A DNA stretch of 64,000 nt from Shimia haliotis (lineage in GTDB: Bacteria > Pseudomonadota > Alphaproteobacteria > Rhodobacterales > Rhodobacteraceae): NCBI RefSeq assembly GCF_900114415.1, contig NZ_FOSZ01000003.1:62001-126000 (forward strand), written 5' to 3'. The position numbers were made by a program, and so were the translations under genes. Positions 36,362 through 44,914 of this stretch are shown here, piece by piece. Each line of letters starts with the position of its first letter. The stretch's first letter is position 1. The notes under the pieces were generated by a model, which saw only the letters and a program-made list of their open reading frames with translations, ran no database searches and was not told the DNA's origin.

Positions 36362-37486
36362 TTAGGAGGTCAGGTCACACCACGCGGCATCTGCCTTTGA
36401 CGACCGCTGACAGGCGTCGATAAACGCCATGCCCGCCACCGCTTCGGCAATCCCCGGAACAGTCTCTAATCCAGCCGAATCCGCCCCTGAGAGGTGATCC
36501 GCGATCTCGCGATAAAGCGTGCCAAACGCCTCCAGATACCCCTCGGGATGCCCCGCCGGTATCCGTGTCACGGCCTCTGCTGCCGACATCGCGCCTGCGC
36601 CTCCGCGCGTGATCCGCTGCTCCACGCCCCCCATAGGAGTAAAGATCAACTCGTTCGGATTCTCCTGCGCCCAAAAGAGCCCGCCTTTGTCGCCATGAAT
36701 GCGCAATTTCAGGCCGTTTTCTGTGCCTGTTGCAACTTGGCTGGCAAAGATCGACCCTCGTGAGCCAGACCCAAATCGTAGCAGGATATTGGCGTTGTCA
36801 TCCACTTCGCGCCCGCCCACGAAACTCTGCAAATCTGCAGCCAATTGGCTCGCGGTCTCACCCATCACAAAACAAGCGAGGTTATAGGCGTGCGTGCCGA
36901 TGTCCCCGATCGCTCCCGCGCCGCCTGTGCGCGCAGGGTCCGTGCGCCACGCAGCCTGTACATTCTCGGGGTCCGCAGGACGGCTCAGCCAATCCTGCAA
37001 ATACTCTGCATGCACCAGCCGGATGTTTCCCAACATCCCCTCTGACACCATTTGTCGAGCCTGCCGAACAAGCGGGCTGCCGGTGTAATTGTGCGTCAGG
37101 AAAAACTGCGCGTCGTATCCAGCGCACTCCGCTGCAAACGCCTGTGCTGTTTCCAGATCGGTGGTCAGGGGCTTGTCGCAGATCACGTGAATGCCTGCTG
37201 CCAGAAACGCCTTGGCGACCGGCACATGTATATGGTTCGGCGTCACGATGGACACCGCATCAATGCCGTCCTCCTGCGCCGCTTCCTCGCGCGCCATCTC
37301 CTCAAAAGAGCCATAGCTGCGCGCCAACCCAATCGCCTCTGCCGACCGTGCCGCTTTGTCGGGGGTGGAGGACAGATTGCCCGCCACCAACTCCCACCGA
37401 CCGTCCAGCCGCGCCGCCATTCGGTGCACCGCGCCGATAAACGCGCCTTCACCACCGCCCACCATACCAAGCCGCAACCGACGCAT
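36362..37486 (-). CDS. Gfo/Idh/MocA-family oxidoreductase (last gene of the glycoside operon)
   Basis: NAD(P)-dependent sugar oxidoreductase of about 374 residues. The Rossmann N-terminus reads LGMVGGGEGAFIGAVHR, the catalytic Lys lies in the CDKPLTTD motif, and the C-terminal alpha/beta domain includes GGAGAIGDIGTHAYNLA with the His typical of inositol- and glycoside-dehydrogenase relatives. It starts at ATG 37486, sharing bases with the stop of the preceding isomerase gene (a GTG one codon upstream is possible). Together with a second oxidoreductase and two TIM barrels it suggests oxidation and later reduction of a sugar carbon. Confidence 0.85.
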   Translation of the reverse strand: MRRLRLGMVGGGEGAFIGAVHRMAARLDGRWELVAGNLSSTPDKAARSAEAIGLARSYGSFEEMAREEAAQEDGIDAVSIVTPNHIHVPVAKAFLAAGIHVICDKPLTTDLETAQAFAAECAGYDAQFFLTHNYTGSPLVRQARQMVSEGMLGNIRLVHAEYLQDWLSRPADPENVQAAWRTDPARTGGAGAIGDIGTHAYNLACFVMGETASQLAADLQSFVGGREVDDNANILLRFGSGSRGSIFASQVATGTENGLKLRIHGDKGGLFWAQENPNELIFTPMGGVEQRITRGGAGAMSAAEAVTRIPAGHPEGYLEAFGTLYREIADHLSGADSAGLETVPGIAEAVAGMAFIDACQRSSKADAAWCDLTS

Positions 37487-38544
37487 CACGACAGCCCCAG
37501 CAATGCGCGGGTGTCTTCGCGGCTCAACCCGCTGTCTGCGAAATCATCAAACGCCTTCTCGGTCACATCGATGATGTGATCCATAATGAACGGCGCCCCC
37601 TCTGCGGCGCCTGTCGCGGAATCCTTCAGGCAGCACTCCCATTCCAGCACCGCCCAGCTGTCATAACCATACTGCGCCAGCTTCGAGAAAATCGCGCGGA
37701 AATCGACCTGCCCGTCGCCCAAAGACCGGAACCGCCCCGCACGCTCGACCCACGGCTGATAGCCGGAATAGACGCCCTGCCGCCCATCGGGGCGGAACTC
37801 CGCATCTTTGACGTGAAACGCTTTGATGCGTTCGTGATAGATGTCGATGAACGCCAGATAGTCCAGCTGCTGCAAAAGGAAGTGGCTCGGATCATAGTTG
37901 ATCGTGCAGCGCGGATGGTTGTCCAGCCGCTCCAGAAGCATCTCAAACGTCGCCCCATCAAACAGGTCTTCGCCCGGATGCAGCTCAAACGCAATGTCCA
38001 CGCCCAACTCGTCATAGGCATCCATCACCGGCTTCCAGCGCCGTGCCAACTCGTCAAAGGCTTCGTCAATCAACCCCGCAGGCCGCTGTGGCCACGGATA
38101 AAGATACGGAAACGCCAGCGAGCCGGAGAAGGACACTGTTACATCCAGCCCCAAATTGCGCGAGGCCTGCGCAGTCTTGATCAACTGATCATGCGCCCAT
38201 TGTGTGCGGGCTTTGTCATTGCCCTGCACTGCCGCAGGCGCAAACCCGTCAAACTGTTTGTCGTATGCAGGGTGTACCGCCAACAACTGCCCCTGAATAT
38301 GCGTCGACAGCTCTGTTACTTGGATCCCGCGCTCCGCCAACATCCCCTTCAGGTCGTCGCAGTAGTCCTGACTTTCCGCGGCCTTGTCCAAATCCATCAG
38401 CCGTGCATCGCCCGACGGGATTTGCAGCCCCTTATAGCCCAGCCCCGACGCCCAATCTGCAATCGTATCAAGCGAATTGAACGGCGCGACGTCATCTGCA
38501 AACTGCGCCAGAAAAAGCGCGGGTCCCTTGATCAAACTCGGCAT
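37486..38544 (-). CDS. Xylose-isomerase-like TIM barrel enzyme (352 residues)
   Basis: Sugar phosphate isomerase/epimerase (AP endonuclease family 2 fold). Metal-ligand candidates are visible: Glu in FELHPGEDLFD, Asp in INYDPSHFLLQQ, the FHVKDAEFRPDG segment, and Glu in AVLEWECC. At 352 residues it is larger than the family core, with an N-terminal region and extra loops like those in enzymes acting on 3-keto-glycosides. It is coupled at both ends, overlapping its neighbours by a single base. Exact reaction unknown. Confidence 0.83.
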   Translation of the reverse strand: MPSLIKGPALFLAQFADDVAPFNSLDTIADWASGLGYKGLQIPSGDARLMDLDKAAESQDYCDDLKGMLAERGIQVTELSTHIQGQLLAVHPAYDKQFDGFAPAAVQGNDKARTQWAHDQLIKTAQASRNLGLDVTVSFSGSLAFPYLYPWPQRPAGLIDEAFDELARRWKPVMDAYDELGVDIAFELHPGEDLFDGATFEMLLERLDNHPRCTINYDPSHFLLQQLDYLAFIDIYHERIKAFHVKDAEFRPDGRQGVYSGYQPWVERAGRFRSLGDGQVDFRAIFSKLAQYGYDSWAVLEWECCLKDSATGAAEGAPFIMDHIIDVTEKAFDDFADSGLSREDTRALLGLS

Positions 38545-39674
38545 CAGGTCTCCTCCAGTTCCATGATCGCGAACGCATCATCCGCGCTGAACGGGGCAGG
38601 GCGCTCGCAGGTGGTTTTCATCTCCACCATGGCGCCGGTTTCGCCTGCTTGCAGAATGGCCCCCATGACCTCGACTACGTGACCGGCGAGATCATCGTTG
38701 CAGCGATGCGGCCGCCCTTCGCGGATCGCCTTCGCCATGTCCGCCAGACCCGCGCCGCGATAGTTCGCCTGATCGCCGTCGTTGGCCTGACTGAACGGAT
38801 GCCCCGTCGAAATCAGCACCTCCGACCCGTCGCCCTTGGCCATGCGCAACTGCCCACCAAAGAAGTTTGGATCCGGCACGTACAAAGTGCCTTCTTCGCC
38901 ATAAAGCTCCATGTTGGAATGTCCGTGATCCTTCACATCCCAGCTGGTGCCATAAGAAATCACAGCCCCGTTGGCGAATTGCAGGATCGAATGCACGGTG
39001 GTCGGCGTCGTGACAGGGATCTTCTCACCATTCCTCGGCCCGCAGCCGATCGTGCGGTGGCTGTTGGGTGTGCTGCTCATCGCAACCACACGCGACACTG
39101 GCCCCAGAAGCTGCACCAGATTGGACAGATAATAAGGCGCCAGATCAAAGATCGGGCCCGCGCCCGGTTCAAAGAAGAAATCGGGGTTCGGATGCCAATG
39201 CTCCATGCCGCCGCTCATCACGTGGATCGTGCCCGAAGTCACCGCACCGATCTCACCCGCGTCGATCATCTCGCGCGCTTTCTGGTGGGAACCGCCCATG
39301 AACGTATCCGGTGCCGATCCGATCCGCAGGCCTTTCTCCGCCGCCAAAGCCTTCAGGGCCGCGCCTTCCTCGGCGGTCAACACAAACGGCTTTTCGGAAT
39401 AGACGTGCTTGCCGGCCTTCAGGATGTTGCTCGACACCTCATAGTGCGCGTTCGGGATGGTCAGGTTCACCACTACCTCAATCTCCGGATCGGTCAACAG
39501 AGCTTCAATGCTCAGTGCCCGCAAACCAAATTCCGCCGCACGAGCCTCTGCCGCGTCCATGTTCAGGTCCGCACAGGCCACAACCTTATAGTCGCGGAAA
39601 AACCGCCCCATGCGCATGTAGGTCGTCGAAATATTGCCGCATCCAATGATGCCGACTTTGACCGCTTTACTCAT
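38544..39674 (-). CDS. Gfo/Idh/MocA-family oxidoreductase (second of two)
   Basis: The 376-residue NAD(P)-dependent oxidoreductase begins at ATG 39674 with VGIIGCGNISTTYMR. The catalytic Lys is in YSEKPFVLTAEEG, and the C-terminal domain has GAGPIFDLAPYYLSNLVQLLG, where the usual Asp-x-x-x-His is replaced by Asp-x-x-x-Tyr, a difference from the gene at 36362. The two paralogues are only distantly similar, fitting two separate redox steps. It overlaps the isomerase gene by one base. Confidence 0.86.
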   Translation of the reverse strand: MSKAVKVGIIGCGNISTTYMRMGRFFRDYKVVACADLNMDAAEARAAEFGLRALSIEALLTDPEIEVVVNLTIPNAHYEVSSNILKAGKHVYSEKPFVLTAEEGAALKALAAEKGLRIGSAPDTFMGGSHQKAREMIDAGEIGAVTSGTIHVMSGGMEHWHPNPDFFFEPGAGPIFDLAPYYLSNLVQLLGPVSRVVAMSSTPNSHRTIGCGPRNGEKIPVTTPTTVHSILQFANGAVISYGTSWDVKDHGHSNMELYGEEGTLYVPDPNFFGGQLRMAKGDGSEVLISTGHPFSQANDGDQANYRGAGLADMAKAIREGRPHRCNDDLAGHVVEVMGAILQAGETGAMVEMKTTCERPAPFSADDAFAIMELEET

Positions 39675-39677
39675 CAC

Positions 39678-40424
39678 TTACATTCCCTTCAGATTGGTCA
39701 TCGACACGGTGGCAAACCGGTCCGCATCGCTTGGCTTGTCCTGCTCCGCCACCAAAATGGCGTTAGGGGCTTTTGCGCGGATCAGCTTCAGCAATCCGGC
39801 CCAATCCACGACCCCTTCGCCGATGTCGGACCAGCCGTCCTCATCCAGTCCTTCACCCTCTTTGGCAATGTCCTTCACATGAACGGCCACCAGACGATCC
39901 GCCCATTTTTCCACGAACGGTGCAGGATCAAGCCCGGCCCGTGCAACCCAACCCAAATCGGCTTCCCAGCCGATTTTCGGTGCCGCCTCAAGCATCACCT
40001 CCATAGGATAGCTGCCATCAGGCAGTGTCTCGAATTCGAAATCATGGTTGTGCCAGCTGAACGATTTGCCCTCTGCTTGAACCTTCTCGCCGATCGCCGC
40101 CAATTCCTGCGCCAAGGCCTGCCAGCCTGCCGTGTCTGTCGGGCGCACCTCGGCATTCAGATAAGGCACGATCACATGCTCGATCCCCAGTGCATCCGCC
40201 AGCGCCATGACACCGTCGAAATTGTCGCGCAGATCGTCGATGCCGAAATGGCCGCTTGGCATCGTCAGCCCATTGGCGCGCATCGCCTCCGCAAAACTGT
40301 CCGCATCGCCGTAAACGCCGCCATAGCCCTCAACAGAACTGTATCCCAGCTCCGCCAAACGCCCGAGAAAGGCCTCTTGGCTTGCCACATCGCGCGAGGA
40401 ATACAGTTGGAATGAAAAACCCAT
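39678..40424 (-). CDS. Xylose-isomerase-like TIM barrel enzyme (248 residues)
   Basis: A compact sugar phosphate isomerase/epimerase-type barrel. ATG 40424 has GGAG six bases upstream; the open frame extends 11 codons further. Candidate metal ligands include the His/Asp/Glu of SWHNHDFEFETL, the Asp of WEADLGWVARAG, and the HVKDI and VAEQD segments. It lies 3 bp before the oxidoreductase gene and 29 bp after the transporter ATPase. Probably acts on a keto-sugar intermediate. Confidence 0.84.
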   Translation of the reverse strand: MGFSFQLYSSRDVASQEAFLGRLAELGYSSVEGYGGVYGDADSFAEAMRANGLTMPSGHFGIDDLRDNFDGVMALADALGIEHVIVPYLNAEVRPTDTAGWQALAQELAAIGEKVQAEGKSFSWHNHDFEFETLPDGSYPMEVMLEAAPKIGWEADLGWVARAGLDPAPFVEKWADRLVAVHVKDIAKEGEGLDEDGWSDIGEGVVDWAGLLKLIRAKAPNAILVAEQDKPSDADRFATVSMTNLKGM

Positions 40425-40453
40425 TTTAGTCTCCGAAAATTCTGAGAGGGACG

Positions 40454-41536
40454 TCAAAGACGCTCCTCGGTTGTCTTGTCAAAAAGAGAGCCCTGCGCCG
40501 GATCAAACCCGATGCGCAGCGTGTCACCAGCAGCCACTCGTGCCTGTCCGCTCATGCGGAACCGGAACGGCGTGCCTGCCAAAGTCGTGTAAACCAGCGT
40601 GTCCGCGCCCATGGCTTCAAACAATTCCACCGTGATTTCTGTGGTGAACGGCTGTGTGTCGACATCCGTACCGGTGATCACAGATTCCGGCCGAATGCCC
40701 AGCCAGGCAGGACGCGCCGACAACGCACCCTGCGAGGCCTCATAGCCCGTGAGTGGCATCTTGGTGTCCGCAGTCGCAAATTCGACGCCGCCCTCCGCGA
40801 TGTCTCCTTCAAAGAAGTTGATCGTTGGCGAGCCGATAAAGCCGGCGACGTATTTGTTGGACGGGCGGTTATAGACTTCCGCAGGGCTGGCGATCTGCTG
40901 CACCACACCGCCGCGCATGATCGCGATCCGGTCCGCCAGCGTCATCGCCTCGACCTGATCGTGGGTTACGTAAATCATGGTGTTTTGCAGTCTTTGGTGC
41001 AGCAGCTTCAACTCCACCCGCAAATCCGCCCGCAACTTGGCGTCCAAATTCGACAACGGCTCGTCAAACAGGAAAACATCAACGTCCCGCACCAGCGCAC
41101 GACCGATCGCCACCCGCTGCCTTTGACCGCCAGACAGGGCGGCAGGCTTGCGTTTCAAAAGCGGCTCGATCTGCAAAATCTCCGCCGCCCGTGCCACGCG
41201 CTCGGCAATCTCGGGCTTGGGCACCTTCGCATTTTTCAGGCCAAAGGACAGGTTCCCCTCGACCGTCATCTGCGGATAAAGCGCATAGGACTGAAACACC
41301 ATGCCGATGCCGCGCTCGCTGGGCTCTTCCCATGTCACATTGCGCCCACCGATGTGGATTTCCCCATCAGTGATGTCCAGCAGTCCGGCGATACAGTTCA
41401 AAAGCGTGGACTTGCCACAGCCCGAAGCCCCGAGGAGCACAAGAAACTCGCCTTCCTCGATCTCCAGATTGAGCTTGTCCAGAACGCGCACCGCGCCGAA
41501 TTCAAGCGTGAGGTCTTTCACAGTTACATTGGTCAT
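40454..41536 (-). CDS. Sugar ABC transporter ATPase (MalK/UgpC type)
   Basis: Energises the CUT1 sugar importer. The 360-residue product has Walker A GASGCGKST, the Q-loop as FQSYALYPQMT, signature ALSGGQRQR, Walker B VFLFDEPLSNLD, and a C-terminal TOBE region (about 240-355) typical of MalK/UgpC ATPases. It follows the second permease gene by 3 bp. ATPases of this family can serve several sugar importers. Confidence 0.94.
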   Translation of the reverse strand: MTNVTVKDLTLEFGAVRVLDKLNLEIEEGEFLVLLGASGCGKSTLLNCIAGLLDITDGEIHIGGRNVTWEEPSERGIGMVFQSYALYPQMTVEGNLSFGLKNAKVPKPEIAERVARAAEILQIEPLLKRKPAALSGGQRQRVAIGRALVRDVDVFLFDEPLSNLDAKLRADLRVELKLLHQRLQNTMIYVTHDQVEAMTLADRIAIMRGGVVQQIASPAEVYNRPSNKYVAGFIGSPTINFFEGDIAEGGVEFATADTKMPLTGYEASQGALSARPAWLGIRPESVITGTDVDTQPFTTEITVELFEAMGADTLVYTTLAGTPFRFRMSGQARVAAGDTLRIGFDPAQGSLFDKTTEERL

Positions 41537-41539
41537 AAG

Positions 41540-42481
41540 TCAGCCCTTTACTGCGCCAGCCGCGATGCCGCGCACGAAGAGTTTGCCAGAGGCAAAATAG
41601 ATGATGAGGGGAACAAGGCCGGTCAGAAGGGTCGCAGCCATGTTGACGTTGTATTCCTTCACGCCTTGAACCGAGTTGACGATGTTGTTGAGCTGAACCG
41701 TCATCGGATAGGTCTCGGGCTTGGTGAAAATCACCCCGAAAAGGAAGTCGTTCCAGATGCCAGTGACCTGAAGGATCATTGCCACCACAAAGATCGGCAG
41801 CGCCATCGGCAGCATGATCCGGAAATAGATCCCCCAGAAACCTGCTCCATCCACGCGAGCGGCTTTGAACAACTCCTCGGGTACAGAGGCGAAATAGTTT
41901 CGGAACAGAAGCGTCAGGATCGGCATGCCAAAGATCGTATGTACAATCACCAGCCCCCAGACGCTGCCCATAAGGCGGATTTTCGTGCCGGTCATGGCCG
42001 ACAGAACGTCGCCCGCTTCCCGCAGCAAAATCACGATGGGATAGATCATCACCTGGTATGGGATGAACGCGCCAAAGATCAGGATGGTGAAGAAAACTTC
42101 CGAGCCTTTGAACTTCCACAAGGACAGTGCGTAGCCGTTGACCGAGGCAATCGCGATCGAGATCACCACAGATGGCACCAGAATCTGCACCGAGTTCCAG
42201 AACCCGCGGCTCAGGCCGTCACAGTTGATACCGGTGCAAGCCTCTGCCCAGGCTTTCACCCACGGTTCAAACGTCACCTCAACGGGTGGCGAGAACACAT
42301 TGCCCAACCGGATCTCCGGCATGCCTTTCAGCGAGGTTACGATCATCACGTACAAAGGCAGAAGGTAGTAAACCGAGGCCACAAACAGCGTGCCGTACAG
42401 CATGATATTGGTCGGCGACAAACGGCGACGTGGCTTGGCCCCGCGCGGCGTGACGCCTTTGTTGGCGGTTGCATCAGTCAC
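41540..42481 (-). CDS. Sugar ABC transporter permease (MalG type)
   Basis: Inner-membrane permease of the CUT1 importer. I choose GTG 42481, with GGAGG eight bases upstream, overlapping the first permease gene by 8 bp; TTG 42502 opens the same frame. The 313-residue product has about six membrane helices and the EAA loop as EELFKAARVDGAGFWGIYFR, which contacts the ATPase. A long periplasmic loop with CTGINCDGLSRGF follows the first helix. Confidence 0.93.
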   Translation of the reverse strand: MTDATANKGVTPRGAKPRRRLSPTNIMLYGTLFVASVYYLLPLYVMIVTSLKGMPEIRLGNVFSPPVEVTFEPWVKAWAEACTGINCDGLSRGFWNSVQILVPSVVISIAIASVNGYALSLWKFKGSEVFFTILIFGAFIPYQVMIYPIVILLREAGDVLSAMTGTKIRLMGSVWGLVIVHTIFGMPILTLLFRNYFASVPEELFKAARVDGAGFWGIYFRIMLPMALPIFVVAMILQVTGIWNDFLFGVIFTKPETYPMTVQLNNIVNSVQGVKEYNVNMAATLLTGLVPLIIYFASGKLFVRGIAAGAVKG

Positions 42482-43406
42482 GGCGCTTGCCTCCGAATTC
42501 AAGATAGGCCCACGGGATCAGCACCACCAGCACGCTCACAAGCATCATGGTGGAGGCTGCAAAGCCCTGACCGAGGTTTTGGGATTGGAACATCTTCTCG
42601 ATGACGTATTTCGCAGGCACTTCCGAGGATATCCCCGGCCCCCCCGAGGTTTGCGCCACCACAAGGTCGTAAACTTTGATGATCCCCGCAGCGATCAGCA
42701 CCAAAGCCGTCACAAAAACCGGTCGCATCATTGGAATGATCACCACGATATAGGTTTTCCACACCGGAATGCCTTCAACGCGGGTTGCCTTCCAGATGTC
42801 TTCGTCGATGCCACGCAGACCGGCCAGCATGATCACCATGATAAATCCGGATCCCTGCCAGATACCGGCGATCAGGATGCCGTAAATCACAATGTCTGCG
42901 TTGTTGAGCGGATCAAACGTGAAACTCTCCCAGCCCCACCTCTGCACGACGCTTTGAATGCCGAAGTCCGGGTTCAGAACCCACTGCCACACAAGTCCGG
43001 TGACGATAAAGCTCAGGGCAAATGGGTAAAGAAAGATGGTGCGAAATACGCTCTCGCCGCGAATTTTCCGATCCAGCAAGGCTGCCAAGGTAAAGCCAAT
43101 CACAAGACTCAAAACCAGCGAGCAAATCCCGTAGATCGCCAAATTCTCAATGCTGACCAACCACCGTCGTGTGCTCCAAAGGCGCTCATACTGGTCCAGC
43201 CCGACCCACTTGTCTGGCGCGGGCAAAAGCCGTGATTTGGTGAACGAATGATAGATCGTCCAACCGGTACATCCGATGAACACCACGATGGCGGTCAAAA
43301 TCATCGGAACAGAGGCGAGTTTTGCCGTTAAGTTCTTGAAAAGGCGGTTGGGTTTTTTGGCGGGTGTCCTTGCGGACTCCGTCCCCCCGCTGTCAGTCAC
43401 AGCCAT
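42474..43406 (-). CDS. Sugar ABC transporter permease (MalF type)
   Basis: Partner permease of the CUT1 importer, 310 residues, with a disordered N-terminus (about 1-25), six membrane helices and the EAA loop as DEDIWKATRVEGIPVWKTYI. It is short for MalF-type proteins, as usual for CUT1 systems outside enterobacteria. It is separated from the binding-protein gene by 112 bp that hold a strong hairpin. Confidence 0.93.
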   Translation of the reverse strand: MAVTDSGGTESARTPAKKPNRLFKNLTAKLASVPMILTAIVVFIGCTGWTIYHSFTKSRLLPAPDKWVGLDQYERLWSTRRWLVSIENLAIYGICSLVLSLVIGFTLAALLDRKIRGESVFRTIFLYPFALSFIVTGLVWQWVLNPDFGIQSVVQRWGWESFTFDPLNNADIVIYGILIAGIWQGSGFIMVIMLAGLRGIDEDIWKATRVEGIPVWKTYIVVIIPMMRPVFVTALVLIAAGIIKVYDLVVAQTSGGPGISSEVPAKYVIEKMFQSQNLGQGFAASTMMLVSVLVVLIPWAYLEFGGKRRD

Positions 43407-43479
43407 TGTGAGCGTCCCCCGCTTGTGTCCGCATGTGCCGGAAACAAGCTGAAATCTGTGTCAGGAAAGGTGCGAAGAG

Positions 43480-43509
43480 GGCAGGGGCCAGCGCAAGCCG
43501 GCCCCTGCC
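43480..43509 (-). promoter_or_regulatory. Intercistronic hairpin between binding protein and permease genes
   Basis: GGCAGGGGCC at 43480-43489 and GGCCCCTGCC at 43500-43509, a 10-bp perfect stem with a 10-base loop, 10 bp past the binding-protein stop. No T-run follows on the minus strand, so partial attenuation or protection of the upstream mRNA is likelier than full termination. Confidence 0.5.
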
Positions 43510-43518
43510 AATCCGCGA

Positions 43519-44748
43519 TTAGTCCGCGTCGCCGATGATCTCGGCGTACTTCGCCTGAGCATCTGCCGCCGAATAGGACGGATCGTTCCAGAACTCGACC
43601 ATCAGGTCTTCGATCTGACCCGATGTGTCCGCTGACAGAACCTGATCACCCGACAGCAGGATGTTGCCCGCCGCAAGGATCTCCAGACCCTTCTTCATGC
43701 AATCGTTGGCCGACGACAGATCAATGTCGCCACGTACTGGCAGAGAGCCTTTTTTCAGGTTGAAGTTCACCTGAACCTCTGGGCTCACCAGCAATGCGGC
43801 CAGCTCTTTTTGTGCCGCTTCGATGTCCGCGTCGCCTTGTTTCGGGAAGTAGAACGCGTCACCACCGGTGGAGATCACTTCGTTCACACCCAGACCTGGC
43901 AGACAGGTATAATCTTCACCGGCAACCTGACCGGCAACCTGGAATTCACCCTGTGCCCAGTCACCCATGATCTGCGCACCGGCCTGACCGGTGATCACGA
44001 GGTTGGTCGCCTGGTTCCAGTCCTGAACATTGCTGTTGGCTGCCATTGCGCGTGCAGCGGCTGCCGCTTCAAACACTTTGGCCATCTCAGCGCCACCGGC
44101 AGCTTCAGCATCTTTTTCAACGTTGATTTTGTTCCACAGCTCAACGCCGCCTACGGCCACGTTGATCACGCCAAACGCTCCGGACGACTGCCAAGCCTGC
44201 TGACCCATTGCCAGCGGGATTTTACCGGCCGCTTCAAGTGCCGCCGCAGAGGCCACATACTCGTCCCAGTTGGACGGCACCGGCACGCCTGCGTCTTCAT
44301 AGGCTTTGTGGCTCAGCCAAATCCATTGCCAGCTGTGAATGTTCACAGGGGCGCAGTAAATCTTGCCATCCACAGTGCAGCTGTCCAGCAGTGAGGACGG
44401 GTTGATAATGTCTTTCCAGCCCTGCGCCTCGGCGACGTCTGTGATGTCCAACAAGAGACCAGCTTCAATCAGCTCCTCCGCCTGACGGCCGTGGTTCAGC
44501 TGGGTCGCGTGCATCGGATCTCCGCCGATGATGCGGCTGATAATGATGGGGCGCGCTGTGCCGCCCGAACCGGCGATCGCGCCGTCAATCCATGTGTGGC
44601 CAGTGGCGTCGAGCGCCTTGGCAAATTCTGCAACAGCGGCTGCTTCGCCGCCCGAAGTCCACCAATGGGTGACTTCCAGATCTGCCGCCGAAACGGCGCC
44701 AGCTGCGCAAAACGCAATGCCAGCGGTGGTCGCTTTCATGAAATTCAT
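43519..44748 (-). CDS. Sugar ABC transporter substrate-binding protein (CUT1)
   Basis: Periplasmic binding protein, 409 residues, with a signal peptide (residues 1-21, ending SAADLEV), and family features such as VTHWWTSGGEAAAVAEFAKA at the mature N-terminus and IGGDPMHATQLNHG. Many acidic and aromatic residues (NIHSWQWIW) suit a sugar ligand. Three cysteines near the middle and C-terminus are possible disulfide partners. ATG 44748 has GGGAGG nearby. It is the first gene of an eight-gene leftward set under LacI-type control. Confidence 0.93.
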   Translation of the reverse strand: MNFMKATTAGIAFCAAGAVSAADLEVTHWWTSGGEAAAVAEFAKALDATGHTWIDGAIAGSGGTARPIIISRIIGGDPMHATQLNHGRQAEELIEAGLLLDITDVAEAQGWKDIINPSSLLDSCTVDGKIYCAPVNIHSWQWIWLSHKAYEDAGVPVPSNWDEYVASAAALEAAGKIPLAMGQQAWQSSGAFGVINVAVGGVELWNKINVEKDAEAAGGAEMAKVFEAAAAARAMAANSNVQDWNQATNLVITGQAGAQIMGDWAQGEFQVAGQVAGEDYTCLPGLGVNEVISTGGDAFYFPKQGDADIEAAQKELAALLVSPEVQVNFNLKKGSLPVRGDIDLSSANDCMKKGLEILAAGNILLSGDQVLSADTSGQIEDLMVEFWNDPSYSAADAQAKYAEIIGDAD

Positions 44749-44778
44749 TTCTTCCTCCCTAGTGGGCCTGATTGCCCT

Positions 44779-44792
44779 TGTAATCGATTACA
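44779..44792. promoter_or_regulatory. LacI-family operator, binding-protein side
   Basis: TGTAATCGATTACA, a perfect 14-bp palindrome of LacI/GalR type, 31 bp upstream of the binding-protein start. An identical site lies at 44864-44877. Confidence 0.85.
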
Positions 44793-44863
44793 TCTTCTTT
44801 CAAACTGTATGTCCACCCAGCTTCCCCCTCCTCTTGGGGTCGCCTTTTGGACCGCTGTTTTGT

Positions 44864-44877
44864 TGTAATCGATTACA
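44864..44877. promoter_or_regulatory. LacI-family operator, regulator side
   Basis: A second TGTAATCGATTACA, flanked by one more matching T/A pair, 37 bp upstream of the lacI-type gene. Centre-to-centre distance to the first copy is 85 bp, close to eight helical turns, which suits looping by a tetrameric repressor. Confidence 0.85.
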
Positions 44878-44914
44878 AAATGGTAGCCTGCTCTTAATTT
44901 GAGTCAAGAATTAA

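Noticed and set aside
38649..40415. A 588-codon open frame on the + strand across the glycoside oxidoreductase and isomerase genes
   Set aside because: It is antisense to well-supported genes, rich in His, Arg, Gln and Cys, has no ribosome site and is explained by the GC-rich third positions of the real genes.
40961..42604. A 547-codon open frame on the + strand across the transporter genes
   Set aside because: Antisense shadow of the ATPase and permease genes with unnatural composition and no family resemblance.
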